Assembly (NCBI RefSeq): GCF_002286815.1
Contig: NZ_MUNM01000063.1
Span: 80,205 to 144,204 of the forward strand
Length of the DNA: 64,000 bases
Direction: 5' to 3'
Origin: Pseudomonas sp. PICF141
Lineage (GTDB): Bacteria > Pseudomonadota > Gammaproteobacteria > Pseudomonadales > Pseudomonadaceae
Shown here: positions 24,131 to 33,351 of the stretch, piece by piece
How the letters are laid out: each line of letters starts with the position of its first letter
Position numbering within the stretch: the first letter of the stretch is position 1
Notes under the pieces: generated by a model
The model's input: only the letters and a program-made list of their open reading frames with translations
Told to the model about the DNA's origin: nothing
Databases searched by the model: none
Position numbers and translations under genes: made by a program

Positions 24131-25374
24131 GTCGGGGCCTGTGCGCACAGGTCTGAGATCATCCGCAGCCGGCGTTTGGGTTCGCTGACAAACGGGTTGC
24201 GTTCATCCCAGGCATAACCCGCGAGGATCGAGCTGATCATGCGGCGGATTTCCGCTGCGCCGCCCTGATAAAAAATCACATCCTGAAAGGTCCCGGCGTA
24301 CCAGCCTTCGACGTAGCAACGGAAGGTGTCGACGCCGCGCTTGAGCGGTTCAGCGAATTCGGTCTGCCAGTTGACGCTTTCACCTTGCAGTTGGCGGTGC
24401 AGCACGGCGGCGGCCATGCTCGCCGAACGCATGGCGATGGTCACTCCGGAGGAGAACACCGGGTCGAGAAATTCCGCCGCGTTGCCCAACAGGGCGAAAC
24501 CCGGGCCATGCAAGGTTTTGACGTTGGCTGAATAACCGCCGATGGTCCGCGCGGGCGTATCCCACACGGCGTTGCTCAATGCACCGGCAAGGCTCGGCGT
24601 TTCACCAATAAAGCCACGCAGGCAGTCATCCAGATTCTCGGTGCGGCCTGCGAAATGCTCGGCGGCCGCCACAACACCCACCGAGCAACGGCCGTTACTG
24701 AACGGTATGGTCCAGAACCAGATATCGCGCTGGGTCGGATGGGTGGTGATGAGGATCTTCTCCCGGTCGAAAGCCGGGCTGTCGATGCAATCTTCGACGT
24801 GGGTGAACACGGCCTGGCGCACCGGGAAATTTGACGGTGCTTCAAGGTCGAGCAAGCGCGGCAGCACGCGACCGTAGCCGCTGGCATCGAGCACGAAGTC
24901 GGCCTCGACGCGGTATTGGCTACCGTCTTCGCGCAGCACATCGAGCTGCGGTTTCTCCAGGCTGAAATCGGCGCTGACAATGGCTTCGCCATAACGGACA
25001 TCGACACCTTGCAACTCAGCCTGATCGGCCAGCAACTTATCGAAGTCGGCGCGCTGGACCTGGAACGTCGTCGGCTTGCCTTTGGTGAATGTGTCGCCGA
25101 AATCGAACGTGCTGTATTGCTCGCCCCAAGCGAACGCTGCACCGTTTTTGCGCTGGAAACCAGCGGCATTTACCGCCTCGAGCATGCCCGCTTCTTCGAC
25201 GAAATCCAGGCAGTGGGACAGCAGGCTTTCACCGATGGAAAACCGTGGGAAATGCTGGCGCTCGATCATCAGCACATCATGACCTTTACGCTTGAGCAGC
25301 GCGGCGGCGATGGCGCCCGAGGGGCCGGCGCCGATGACCAGTACCTGACGACGTTCCATTTCAACTGTTGGCAC
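24127..25374 (-). CDS. FAD-dependent oxidoreductase of the APE cluster
   Basis: 415 residues. Rossmann dinucleotide motif VLVIGAGPSGAIAA near the N-terminus (residues 11-24). Family resemblance is to tryptophan-halogenase / geranylgeranyl-reductase type flavoproteins (the central region contains DFVLDASGYGRVL and the later part GFALLGNAAEFLDP). It may hydroxylate or oxidise the aryl head group; the reaction is not proven. It overlaps the membrane-protein gene by 14 nt and the methyltransferase remnant by 4 nt. Confidence 0.88.
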   Translation of the reverse strand: MPTVEMERRQVLVIGAGPSGAIAAALLKRKGHDVLMIERQHFPRFSIGESLLSHCLDFVEEAGMLEAVNAAGFQRKNGAAFAWGEQYSTFDFGDTFTKGKPTTFQVQRADFDKLLADQAELQGVDVRYGEAIVSADFSLEKPQLDVLREDGSQYRVEADFVLDASGYGRVLPRLLDLEAPSNFPVRQAVFTHVEDCIDSPAFDREKILITTHPTQRDIWFWTIPFSNGRCSVGVVAAAEHFAGRTENLDDCLRGFIGETPSLAGALSNAVWDTPARTIGGYSANVKTLHGPGFALLGNAAEFLDPVFSSGVTIAMRSASMAAAVLHRQLQGESVNWQTEFAEPLKRGVDTFRCYVEGWYAGTFQDVIFYQGGAAEIRRMISSILAGYAWDERNPFVSEPKRRLRMISDLCAQAPT

Positions 25375-26521
25375 GGGTGCTCCTTGCCGGGGCGGCGATG
25401 TTCAAAGGGATTCGGTGCATGCCGGCGAGCGCCGGCAGCAGGGTTGCGATCAGGCCCATCAACATCAGCGCAAAATACAGCGCCGGGCTGATGAGCTGTT
25501 GTTGCAGCAGCAGGTTGAGAAAGACAATCTCGCTCAAACCGCGAATATTCAGTAAAAGGCTTTCCCGCCAGCGGCTGGCACCTTCAAACGAGGCGCCGGC
25601 CCAGCCGAGGCCCAGCCAGTTGCCCAACAGTTTGCTGGCGATCGGCAACAGCAGAAGTGCGGCCAGTTGCACGCCGCTGAGACTGTCGATGGCGCTATGC
25701 ACGTTGATCTGCACGATGCCGAACGTGAGGATCAGCGGGATGGCGATCCAGGTCTGCAAACGGCTCATCCACGCCGCCGACAATGGCAGCACCAATGGCA
25801 CCTTGAGCGCGGCCATGCACAGCAGATAGCCGATGCCGAAAATCAGCGCATTGAGTTTGAAGTGTTCGGCGACCACCAGCAGCGCGAAGAAGCCGCCGCT
25901 GTGCAGCAACGGTTGGCGTAATCCGAGCAGGCGCAACAGCAATGGCAGGCAGGCGCCGGCGAGCGGCAGCAAGAGGCTGCTCAGGTGCAGGGTACCCTGG
26001 GCGAACGCAAACAGGGTCCAGCAGGTCAGGTCGATCAGGATCGCGGCTTGCACCAGTCGCCGGGTGGCGGCGGGCGGGTAGTTGATGTGTCGCAGGTACA
26101 GATACAACACCGGAATGGCGGTGATGGCGAACAGCAGACCGACCGCCAGCGAGCTGATCCACGGCTGCGGCGGCAACAGCCAGAACGCTGTCGCCAGCCC
26201 GCACGCAAACGGAATACAGAAACTCGGCAGGGCGATTTTCAGGCTCTGGCGTTCCAGGCGCAGGTCGATCACATCGCTGAGAATGTGCCCCAGCAGCAAG
26301 GCAAAGCTCAGGCTGTAGAGGTTCTCCAGCCAGCCCGGTGAGATCAGGTCGACGCCGCTGAGGTGCCAGCCCGGTTCGATCCACAAGTACATCAACAACG
26401 GCAGGCCGAAGGTCGCCAGCAGCAACTGGCTGACGATCGGAATCAGACCGAAATGACGACCGATACGAGTGGCCACGGCGAACAACACCAGGGCCATCAT
26501 CCAGAACGCCGCGACCATCAT
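25361..26521 (-). CDS. CPA2-like polytopic membrane protein in the APE operon
   Basis: 386 residues from the ATG at 26521, which overlaps the RND exporter stop (ATGA). The longer upstream frame is a shadow. About 11-12 hydrophobic helices; the C-terminal stretch RGLSEIVFLNLLLQQ and the next helix (ISPALYFALMLMG) resemble the last helices of CPA2 cation/proton antiporters. The canonical Asp-rich ion site is not clear, so the substrate is uncertain. Its position suggests a role in polyene export or membrane energetics. Confidence 0.75.
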   Translation of the reverse strand: MMVAAFWMMALVLFAVATRIGRHFGLIPIVSQLLLATFGLPLLMYLWIEPGWHLSGVDLISPGWLENLYSLSFALLLGHILSDVIDLRLERQSLKIALPSFCIPFACGLATAFWLLPPQPWISSLAVGLLFAITAIPVLYLYLRHINYPPAATRRLVQAAILIDLTCWTLFAFAQGTLHLSSLLLPLAGACLPLLLRLLGLRQPLLHSGGFFALLVVAEHFKLNALIFGIGYLLCMAALKVPLVLPLSAAWMSRLQTWIAIPLILTFGIVQINVHSAIDSLSGVQLAALLLLPIASKLLGNWLGLGWAGASFEGASRWRESLLLNIRGLSEIVFLNLLLQQQLISPALYFALMLMGLIATLLPALAGMHRIPLNIAAPARSTRANS

Positions 26522-28869
26522 GCTGCCGGCTCCACGACCGGGGCAGCATGCACTTGGCGTCCGGCCCATGGCGCAAGAATGAAACTGAACGCCAGGCCCA
26601 GGCTCACCGACAGGCCGAAGTTGCTCACCGCCGGCGTGCTGGACACCGCCAGCAGGCCGAACGACAGCCAAGTGGTCACCGCTGCCAGCAGGGTGCCCAG
26701 CAGACTCGCCGCAGCACCACCGATCTGTTCGCGCATGAGAATCGCGTAATCGACGCTGATGGCCGTCACCAGCAGCAGGCCGAACAGGCTGAACAGCGTC
26801 AGCGGCTGACCGAGCCAACCGAGGCTTGCCAGGCTGCACAGAGCCGCCAGCAACGGCAGGGAGACGATTCGCAACGCACCACCGAAACCGAATGGCAGGA
26901 TCAGCACCAGCACGATCAACACGCAGGAGGCGAGTTTCAATTCAGCGGCGCTGATTTGAGTGGCGGCGAAAACCTGGTTCAGTTCGCCGAGGCGGTCCAC
27001 CAGTTCCACGCCCGGCAAGTCCAGCGCCTGAATCCGCAACAGCGTGGGATTGTTCAAGCCTTGCAGGCTGACCATCGCCGCCACGCCGTCTTCGGTCGGC
27101 CCCAGCCACAGTGTGCGGTAGGGCTCGGCCAATGGACCGGCCAATGCTGCGTCGATGTCTTCGACAGGCAGCGCCTGCAACGTTGCCAGCTCGGCCTGCA
27201 ACGCGGCGACCGGCACACCAAGGGCGAGCAACGGTTGCCAGAACTGTGGCAACTTGCTCAGTGCTTCACGCACTTTGCGCTGCTCGCTCGGTTGGCTGAC
27301 CAGTTGATTGAGCGACAGATAGCCCTGAAGTTTATCCAGATTGACCAACTGATCCAGGCGCTCGCTCAGTGCCGTCAGCCGTTCGAGCAACGCCTGCTGA
27401 TTGGCCGCGCGCACCAGGAAAAACTGGCTGGTAGGTTGATAGCCGGTGATGCGGGCGATGGTCTGCGCTTCGTCAGTCAGTTGCTGCGGTGTGCCGACCC
27501 ATTGGCGAATGTCGTTTTTGCTCTGCAACTGCAACAGACCGCCGACACAGAAGGCGATCAGCAGTGCCAGCAGGACCGGCGTGCGCAAGTATTTGAGCAG
27601 CGACTCACGCAGCTCCAGTAACTTTTCGGCGATGCGCATCGGCCATTGCGCCGGCTGCAGAACCACGCCCTTGAGCAGCGCCGGCAACAGGCACACTGCC
27701 GACAGATAGGCGCCCACCAGGCCGGCAGCGGAGAACACGGCAATTTGGGTCAGGGCCGGAAACGGCGTCCAGGCCAGGGCCAGATAGCCGATGCAACTGG
27801 TGATCAGGCTCAGCGTCAGCCCCGGCAAAGTCAGACGTAACGCCGGCCAGCTGTGCCAGGGTTTCAGGCTCCAGCTTTTGGATAGGTAATGCAGTGGGTA
27901 ATCCACTGCCACACCGATCAGGCTTGAGCCCAGCACCAGCGTCATCACATGCATATGGCCGAACAGCGCCACGCAGGCCACCGCACCGAACAACATGCCC
28001 ACCAGCACCGGGACGAATGCCAGCAGCACCCTCCAGCGCCGGAAGGCCAGCAACAGCAGCAACACAATCCCGACTGTGGCGCCGCCGCCGACCCAGGTCA
28101 TTTCGCGCGCGGCTTGCCGTTGACCGCTGGCGGCATACAGCAGGCCACTGGCGGCGAGCAGTTGCACATCGGCCCGGGCCGCTTCTTCGCGACTGTGCTG
28201 CAGCAGGTCGGCCACTTGCAGCGGCAAGTCCATGTCGAACGCGTTGCCGGCGGTTCGTGCCCGCAGCATCACCCAACTCTTGCCGTCGGCATCGGCAACC
28301 AGCGTACCGCTGCCGATGTCCAGTTGCACCGAGCCATGTTGTGGCTGGCTGTTCTGGATGCGCCCGGTCAGGCCGAGCCAGTCGTCCTGGCTCGGCACCA
28401 GGCTGAAGCCGGTGAACGGGTCGAACAGGGCTTGTACCCGTTGCTGGATAAAGGCGTCAGGGTGCTCGATGAGTTGCTGCCGGTCGGCAGCGGGCAGCAT
28501 CGCCAGTCGACCTTGCAGCAATTGGCTGCGCAAGGCGGGCAAGTCGGCTTGCAGGGTCCACTGGACCTTTTCGAAGACGCCGCTGGCCTGCCATTGCTCG
28601 CCGAGTTTTTGCGCCATGGTAATGGCTTGCTGGCGATCTTTATGGCCGACCAGTACCAGCATTTCCCGGTTCAGCGGTTCTTGCATGCGCTGTTCGGCAC
28701 GCAGTTGCAACGCGTCCGGCACGGTGCCTGGTACCAGTTCCATCAGGTTGGCCGACAGCGGTGCACCATCACGCCATTGCCAGCCGGCGAGCGCGAGCAC
28801 CGCCAGCAGCAGGATCAGAAACAGCCGCGGGAGCATCCGTTCACTCGGCAAAGTCATGTTGCTCCGCAT
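26518..28869 (-). CDS. RND/MMPL-family exporter of the APE cluster
   Basis: 783 residues with the duplicated MMPL layout: one N-terminal helix, a periplasmic loop (about 30-250), a five- to six-helix block (about 255-425), a second loop (about 450-630) and a second helix block. The helix motif VAVDYPLHYLSKS and its counterpart ISVDYAILMREQ carry the conserved Asp of the family. Expected to lift the lipid-linked polyene from the inner membrane. ATG codons at 28869 and 28857 are both possible; either overlaps the LolA-like gene. Confidence 0.88.
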   Translation of the reverse strand: MRSNMTLPSERMLPRLFLILLLAVLALAGWQWRDGAPLSANLMELVPGTVPDALQLRAEQRMQEPLNREMLVLVGHKDRQQAITMAQKLGEQWQASGVFEKVQWTLQADLPALRSQLLQGRLAMLPAADRQQLIEHPDAFIQQRVQALFDPFTGFSLVPSQDDWLGLTGRIQNSQPQHGSVQLDIGSGTLVADADGKSWVMLRARTAGNAFDMDLPLQVADLLQHSREEAARADVQLLAASGLLYAASGQRQAAREMTWVGGGATVGIVLLLLLAFRRWRVLLAFVPVLVGMLFGAVACVALFGHMHVMTLVLGSSLIGVAVDYPLHYLSKSWSLKPWHSWPALRLTLPGLTLSLITSCIGYLALAWTPFPALTQIAVFSAAGLVGAYLSAVCLLPALLKGVVLQPAQWPMRIAEKLLELRESLLKYLRTPVLLALLIAFCVGGLLQLQSKNDIRQWVGTPQQLTDEAQTIARITGYQPTSQFFLVRAANQQALLERLTALSERLDQLVNLDKLQGYLSLNQLVSQPSEQRKVREALSKLPQFWQPLLALGVPVAALQAELATLQALPVEDIDAALAGPLAEPYRTLWLGPTEDGVAAMVSLQGLNNPTLLRIQALDLPGVELVDRLGELNQVFAATQISAAELKLASCVLIVLVLILPFGFGGALRIVSLPLLAALCSLASLGWLGQPLTLFSLFGLLLVTAISVDYAILMREQIGGAAASLLGTLLAAVTTWLSFGLLAVSSTPAVSNFGLSVSLGLAFSFILAPWAGRQVHAAPVVEPAA

Positions 28870-29569
28870 CGCTCAAGGGTTGTGCGCTGGTGCTGTCCTG
28901 CATGCGCAACAGGGTTCGGTCGCCCTGGGTTTCGAGCAGCTCGATGCTGTGCACCAGTTCGCCGCCATCAATGTTGATCTGATTGAACACCTGTTTGAGC
29001 AGCATCGAGCGCGGGATCAGGGTCAGTTTCCAGCGCTGTGCGTCGCCGCTCAGCGAAAGCTCGAAATCCCGTTGCAGGCCACTGCTGTCGCCTTGCAGTA
29101 CCGCAAGGAACAAGCGGTTCTGTTCGGCACCGGCGCTCTTGTTCGGCAGCATTTGCCAGCCGCTGGCATCACGCCGGGCAATGCCTTTGTCGCTGATGCG
29201 GTAGTCCTGTTGCAGCGGCGTTTTCAGCAGCCAGAGCAAACCATGGTTTTTTGCCAGAACGAAGGTGCCCTTGCTGGTCAGCGGCTGGGGCAGAGCGCGC
29301 AGGTGTTTTTCCTGGACGAAGCTGCCGTGGATCACATCGGGTTTGGCCAGTTGATCGCTGAGCTGTTGCAGATCGAAGGCCTGCGCCAGTGAAGTAAAAC
29401 CCAGCGCCAGCACAAACATGTAGCAGCTGCCGAGCCCGCGAGGCTGCGTCCGGCGGCGAAGCCGTCGTAAGACCTGCGCATGCGGTGCTTCAGGGAAATC
29501 GCAGGGCGACCGCTGCGCAGTCCAACGCAGGCTTCGCCAGCTGCTACAGAGGGTTTTCAGCAGTTTCAT
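28841..29569 (-). CDS. LolA-like outer-membrane carrier with repeat-interrupted signal peptide
   Basis: 242 residues. Residues from about 66 follow the LolA-like family of APE clusters (DLQQLSDQLAKPDVIHGSFV, then QEKHLRALPQPL). The N-terminus is MKLLKTL, then about 44 residues of Arg/Cys-rich sequence, then a hydrophobic MFVLALGFTSLAQA. The intervening stretch coincides with an inverted repeat (29419-29549), so the signal peptide has been split, with the frame kept. An internal ATG before FVLALG gives a signal lacking positive charge. The start overlaps the thioesterase stop (ATGA). Confidence 0.82.
   Translation of the reverse strand: MKLLKTLCSSWRSLRWTAQRSPCDFPEAPHAQVLRRLRRRTQPRGLGSCYMFVLALGFTSLAQAFDLQQLSDQLAKPDVIHGSFVQEKHLRALPQPLTSKGTFVLAKNHGLLWLLKTPLQQDYRISDKGIARRDASGWQMLPNKSAGAEQNRLFLAVLQGDSSGLQRDFELSLSGDAQRWKLTLIPRSMLLKQVFNQINIDGGELVHSIELLETQGDRTLLRMQDSTSAQPLSDAEQHDFAE
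29419..29549. repeat. GTAGCAGCTG-type inverted repeat inside the LolA-like gene
   Basis: TGTAGCAGCTGCCGA at 29419-29433 and TCGCCAGCTGCTACA ending at 29549 form the termini. Internal arms (GCCTCGC/GCGAAGCC-like) are imperfect. Same family as 33209-33339. Confidence 0.75.
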
Positions 29570-29991
29570 GGCAACATCCTTTCAACCGCGTCGGTGAACA
29601 CCTTCGGCGAAGCCAACTGCATTTCGCGGCTGCTCATGTCGACGGCGACCTGCACCGAACAGGCGCGGGTCAGGCGTTCGCCGGTGGCCAGATCGCTGAT
29701 CAGATAGCTGATTTTCAAGCGGTTTTGCCACTCCACCAGGTTGGCGCGCACATTCAGCTTCTGGCCGAACACCGCGCCGCGCACATAGCGCAGTTGCAAA
29801 TCGATCACCGGCCAGGCGTAACCCGACGCCACCATGGCGTCGTAGTTGTGGCCGATCTTGTCCAGCAGCGCACAGCGGGCGACTTCCAGGTATTTGACGT
29901 AATGGCCGTGCCAGACCACGTTCATGGTGTCGACGTCAAAGAAGGGTACGAGGATTTCCGTGTCGGTGTGCAGCACTCCCTTGCTACGCAT
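29566..29991 (-). CDS. acyl-CoA/ACP thioesterase (4HBT family) of the APE cluster
   Basis: 141 residues from the ATG at 29991, inside the ammonia-lyase 3' end (8-nt overlap). Hotdog thioesterase pattern PFFDVDTMNVVWHGHYVKYL (about 16-35), with Asp19/Asp21 and His30 in the positions used for catalysis in 4-hydroxybenzoyl-CoA thioesterases. It may release or edit acyl-ACP intermediates. Confidence 0.88.
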   Translation of the reverse strand: MRSKGVLHTDTEILVPFFDVDTMNVVWHGHYVKYLEVARCALLDKIGHNYDAMVASGYAWPVIDLQLRYVRGAVFGQKLNVRANLVEWQNRLKISYLISDLATGERLTRACSVQVAVDMSSREMQLASPKVFTDAVERMLP

Positions 29992-31528
29992 GCAGCCTCC
30001 AGTGTTGTTCGGCGATACGTTGCAGGCACAGGCGCAATTCGCCTTCCAGGGCACGGTCTTCGATGACCGGCGGGAAGTCCTTGGCCAACTCTTCGTGCAT
30101 TGCAGCCAGGGCCGGTGGCAGTGGTCGCGCGTCTTCAGCCTGGCCACGTAGCCAGACGCCTTGGTTGGCGGCCAGCAGCGTGGCGGCGGCGACCTGTTCG
30201 GTCAGCTCCAGTACGCGGATGGCGTCGCGGGCGGCGATGGTGCCCATGCTGACTTTGTCCTGGTTATGGCACTCGGTGGAGCGCGAGAAGACGCTGGCCG
30301 GCAGGGTGTTTTTCAGGGCTTCGGCGGTCCAGGCGCTGGTGCCGATCTGCACTGCCTTGAAGCCATGGTTAAGCATTGCACGGTCGGCGCTGGCGCCAGA
30401 CAGGTTGCTCGGCAAGCCATGGTTGTAACGCTCGTCCACCAGCAGCGCGAGCTGGCGGTCGAGCAAGTCGGCAACGTTGGCCACCAGGTTTTTCAGACTG
30501 TCCATGGCGAAGGCAATATGGCCGCCGTAGAAGTGCCCGCCGTGCAGCACGCGTTCGGCTTCGGCGTCGATGATCGGGTTGTCGTTGGCGCTGTTGAGTT
30601 CGATCTCGATGAACGAGCGCAGCCAGTTCAGGCTGTCGGCCAGGACGCCGAGCACATGCGGTGCACAACGCAGGGAATAACGGTCTTGCAGGCGATGCAG
30701 CGGCGCGGTCGGTGCATTGATTGCAAGATCCTTGCGCAACCAGGCGGCGACTTGCATCTGCCCCGGATGGGGTTTGGCGGCGAACAGACGCTCGTCGAAG
30801 TGTTCCGGGTTGCCCTGCAACGCGACCACGTTCAGCGCGGTAATGCGCGTGGCCAGTTGCAACAGGTAATCGGCGCGGGCATAAGCCAGGCAGGCGAGGC
30901 CGGTCATCACGGCGGTGCCGTTCATCAGCGCCAGCGCTTCTTTGGGGCGCAATACCAGCGGCTCCCAGCCCAGCTCGCTGTGCACATCGGCGGCTTGTCG
31001 ACGCTCACCGCGAAACATCACTTCGCGCTCGCCGGACAAGGTCGCGGCGACGTAGGACAGCGGCGTCAGATCACCGCTGGCGCCCACCGAACCTTCTTCC
31101 GGAATCAGCGGCAGGATGTCGTATTCGAGGAAGGCCTGCAGGCGCTCCAGCAGTTCCACGCGTACTCCGGAAACCCCTTGGCACAGCGACTGCAAACGCG
31201 CCGCCAGCACCGCCCGGGTGGCTTGGGCGTCGAGCAGTTTGCCCAGGCCGCAACCGTGGAAGGTATACAGATGACGCGGCAGGGCTTCGACGTGGTGCAG
31301 CGGTACCGCCACCACGCAGGAGTCGCCATAACCGGTGGTCACGCCATAGATCACGCCTTCCTTGTCCAATAGGGAATCAAGGAATTGCGGACCCTTGGCG
31401 ATGCGCTGGCGAAACTCGGGATCGCCCTGCAATTGCGTCGGCACCCGACGGTTGGCCAGGGCCAGCACGTCTTCGATGCGCAAAGGGAGTTCGCCGAAGG
31501 TTACCGGCTCAAGCGTTGGCGTCGTCAT
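29984..31528 (-). CDS. aromatic amino acid ammonia-lyase (HAL/TAL/PAL family)
   Basis: 514 residues. The MIO cofactor forms from Ala150-Ser151-Gly152 (GSVGASGDLTPLSY). Other family marks are YGVTTGYG with catalytic Tyr61, and NSANDNPIID. The substrate-selectivity pair (His-Leu in Rhodobacter TAL, Phe-Leu in PAL, Ser-His in HAL) aligns here with Phe90-His91, a mixed type, so the substrate cannot be fixed. Inside an APE operon it most likely deaminates tyrosine or phenylalanine to the cinnamate-type starter rather than degrading histidine; no hut genes are nearby. Confidence 0.9.
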   Translation of the reverse strand: MTTPTLEPVTFGELPLRIEDVLALANRRVPTQLQGDPEFRQRIAKGPQFLDSLLDKEGVIYGVTTGYGDSCVVAVPLHHVEALPRHLYTFHGCGLGKLLDAQATRAVLAARLQSLCQGVSGVRVELLERLQAFLEYDILPLIPEEGSVGASGDLTPLSYVAATLSGEREVMFRGERRQAADVHSELGWEPLVLRPKEALALMNGTAVMTGLACLAYARADYLLQLATRITALNVVALQGNPEHFDERLFAAKPHPGQMQVAAWLRKDLAINAPTAPLHRLQDRYSLRCAPHVLGVLADSLNWLRSFIEIELNSANDNPIIDAEAERVLHGGHFYGGHIAFAMDSLKNLVANVADLLDRQLALLVDERYNHGLPSNLSGASADRAMLNHGFKAVQIGTSAWTAEALKNTLPASVFSRSTECHNQDKVSMGTIAARDAIRVLELTEQVAAATLLAANQGVWLRGQAEDARPLPPALAAMHEELAKDFPPVIEDRALEGELRLCLQRIAEQHWRLHA

Positions 31529-32456
31529 CGGTCTTCCAGAAAGGGTAAAAGTTGAACCATTGTTGGGGCGCTTCGAGGCAATAGTGACTCAGGCGTTCGG
31601 CGTAGCGGGAGGCCCACTGATGAATGACCTGTTCGCGGTCGCTGCGCTTCCAAACGATGGCGTCGGCGAACGGTTCGAGGGTCAGTCGGTAGTCGCCAGT
31701 GGGTTTCTTCAGGCACAGCATCAGGTTGATCGGGCATTTCAGCAGACCGGCCAGCAACCATGGACCCTGAGGAAACGCGGCTTGATGACCGAGAAAACCC
31801 ACGCTCACGCTGCGCCCGCCATGCAATGGCACGCGGTCGCCGGCAATCGCCAGCCATTCGCCGCGCTCCAGGCGTTCATGCAGCTGCAGCATGATCACCG
31901 CGTCCAGCTCGCTGACCTGAATCAGGCGCAGATTGGTCGCCCCGGCTTCGCCCAGCAGGCGGTTGAATTGTTCGGCATGCTTGGTGTGCACCAGCACGTT
32001 CATGGTGACTTTCTCACCGATCTCGGCCAATGCCCGGCAGACCTCGAGATTGCCCAGGTGCGCGCCTACCAGCATTTGCCCGCGTGTGCCGCGCAGCTTA
32101 TTGCGCAGCAGCGCCGGGTCGATGATCTCGATTTGGTCGATGCTCAGCTTACCGTTCCACACATCGAGTTTGTCGAGCATGGAATCGGCGAAGGCCATGA
32201 ATTGGCCAAACACCCGCCAATGGGTCGGGCGCAGCTCGCTGCGACCGCTCCAGTCAGCGAGTCGCTGTTGGTATTGCCAGGCACTTTGGCGGGCACTGCG
32301 TCCGAACAGGAAAAAGTACAGCACGATGCCGTACAGCAATGGGCTGAGCAATCGGCGACCCAAGACTTTTGCGCATAGCGCGGTGAACTTCATCAGCCAG
32401 AAGCTGCCGCGCTCCTGACGATCGGCCCAATGCTGTTTGTCGGCGTTGTCGCTCAT
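31509..32456 (-). CDS. LpxL/HtrB-type acyltransferase of the APE cluster
   Basis: 315 residues from the ATG at 32456 (ATGA overlap with the glycosyltransferase stop). One N-terminal membrane helix (about 32-48, LYGIVLYFFLFG) and the family's HxxxxE catalytic motif as HLGNLE in VGAHLGNLEVCRA. Would esterify an acyl or polyenoyl chain to a lipid or sugar carrier. It overlaps the ammonia-lyase gene by 20 nt. Confidence 0.88.
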   Translation of the reverse strand: MSDNADKQHWADRQERGSFWLMKFTALCAKVLGRRLLSPLLYGIVLYFFLFGRSARQSAWQYQQRLADWSGRSELRPTHWRVFGQFMAFADSMLDKLDVWNGKLSIDQIEIIDPALLRNKLRGTRGQMLVGAHLGNLEVCRALAEIGEKVTMNVLVHTKHAEQFNRLLGEAGATNLRLIQVSELDAVIMLQLHERLERGEWLAIAGDRVPLHGGRSVSVGFLGHQAAFPQGPWLLAGLLKCPINLMLCLKKPTGDYRLTLEPFADAIVWKRSDREQVIHQWASRYAERLSHYCLEAPQQWFNFYPFWKTDDDANA

Positions 32457-33187
32457 GCTCGCCACCGTCGCCAGAGGATTACCGGTGCGCGCAGCAACAT
32501 GCCGAAGAACAGCCGGGTGTGCATGCTCGAAATCAATACGTTGTCGTGGAACAAGCGGAAATGCGAGACGCCATCCTGAGGGTAATGAACCCTGGTTCTC
32601 AGCCACTGCATCGGCTGATTACGCCAGGCCAGGCGCACCAGGATGTCGGAGTCGAAGTCCATGCGTTTACCGATCCTGGCCGAGTCGATCAGCGCCAGGG
32701 TCGGTGGCAATGGGTAGACACGGAAGCCGCACATCGAGTCGCGAATCTGCAATGACAGGGTGTTGATCCAGACCATCACATGGGTCAGGTAGCGGGCGTA
32801 TAAACGGCCTTTCGGCACGCTGGCGTCGTATTGTGGATAACCGCAGATCATCGCGTCGGGGTGGGCGCGTGAATGTTCGATGAAGACTTTGACGTCTTGC
32901 AGGTCGTGCTGGCCGTCGGCGTCCACCTGCAAGGCGTGGCTGAAGCCCAGGCGCGAAGCTTCGCGCAAACCGGTCATTACCGCGCCGCCCTTGCCTTGAT
33001 TGACGGTGAGCCTGATCAGGTAAACCCGGTCCCGCTGGGCCAGTCGGTCAAGCACCTTGGCGCAGGCCGGGCTGCTGGCATCGTCCACCAGAATGCAGGG
33101 CAGGCCACTGGCAAGCAGGGCATCGACCACCGCGGTAATTGCCGTTTCGTGGTTGTAGACCGGGATTACGGCGCAAGGGTTATGCAT
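32453..33187 (-). CDS. family 2 glycosyltransferase of the APE cluster
   Basis: 244 residues. GT-A fold with VDDASSPA (34-41) and the metal-binding D-x-D in QVDADGQHD (Asp89, Asp91). No large membrane domain, unlike dolichol-phosphate mannosyl synthases with extensions. It presumably attaches a sugar to the lipid moiety of the polyene. It is preceded by a 164-nt repeat-filled gap, the only substantial break in the operon. Confidence 0.9.
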   Translation of the reverse strand: MHNPCAVIPVYNHETAITAVVDALLASGLPCILVDDASSPACAKVLDRLAQRDRVYLIRLTVNQGKGGAVMTGLREASRLGFSHALQVDADGQHDLQDVKVFIEHSRAHPDAMICGYPQYDASVPKGRLYARYLTHVMVWINTLSLQIRDSMCGFRVYPLPPTLALIDSARIGKRMDFDSDILVRLAWRNQPMQWLRTRVHYPQDGVSHFRLFHDNVLISSMHTRLFFGMLLRAPVILWRRWRA

Positions 33188-33208
33188 GGTGGCTCATTCC
33201 CTCGCCCG

Positions 33209-33339
33209 TGTAGCAGCTGCCGAAGGCTGCGTTCGAGCGCGAAGCGGTCGTAAACCGGTATTGGAGATCTTTCAGAATAAACGTGGTAACCCAGATGCGA
33301 GCGCTTCGCACTCGAACGCAGCCTTCGGCAGCTGCTACA
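33209..33339. repeat. GTAGCAGCTG-type inverted repeat within the APE operon
   Basis: TGTAGCAGCTGCCGAAGGCT (33209-33228) onward to 33240 matches its reverse complement at about 33308-33339, including GTTCGAGCGC / GCACTCGAAC. About 65 nt lie between the arms. It fills the gap between ligase and glycosyltransferase genes. Confidence 0.9.
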
Positions 33340-33351
33340 GCGGAACTCAAC

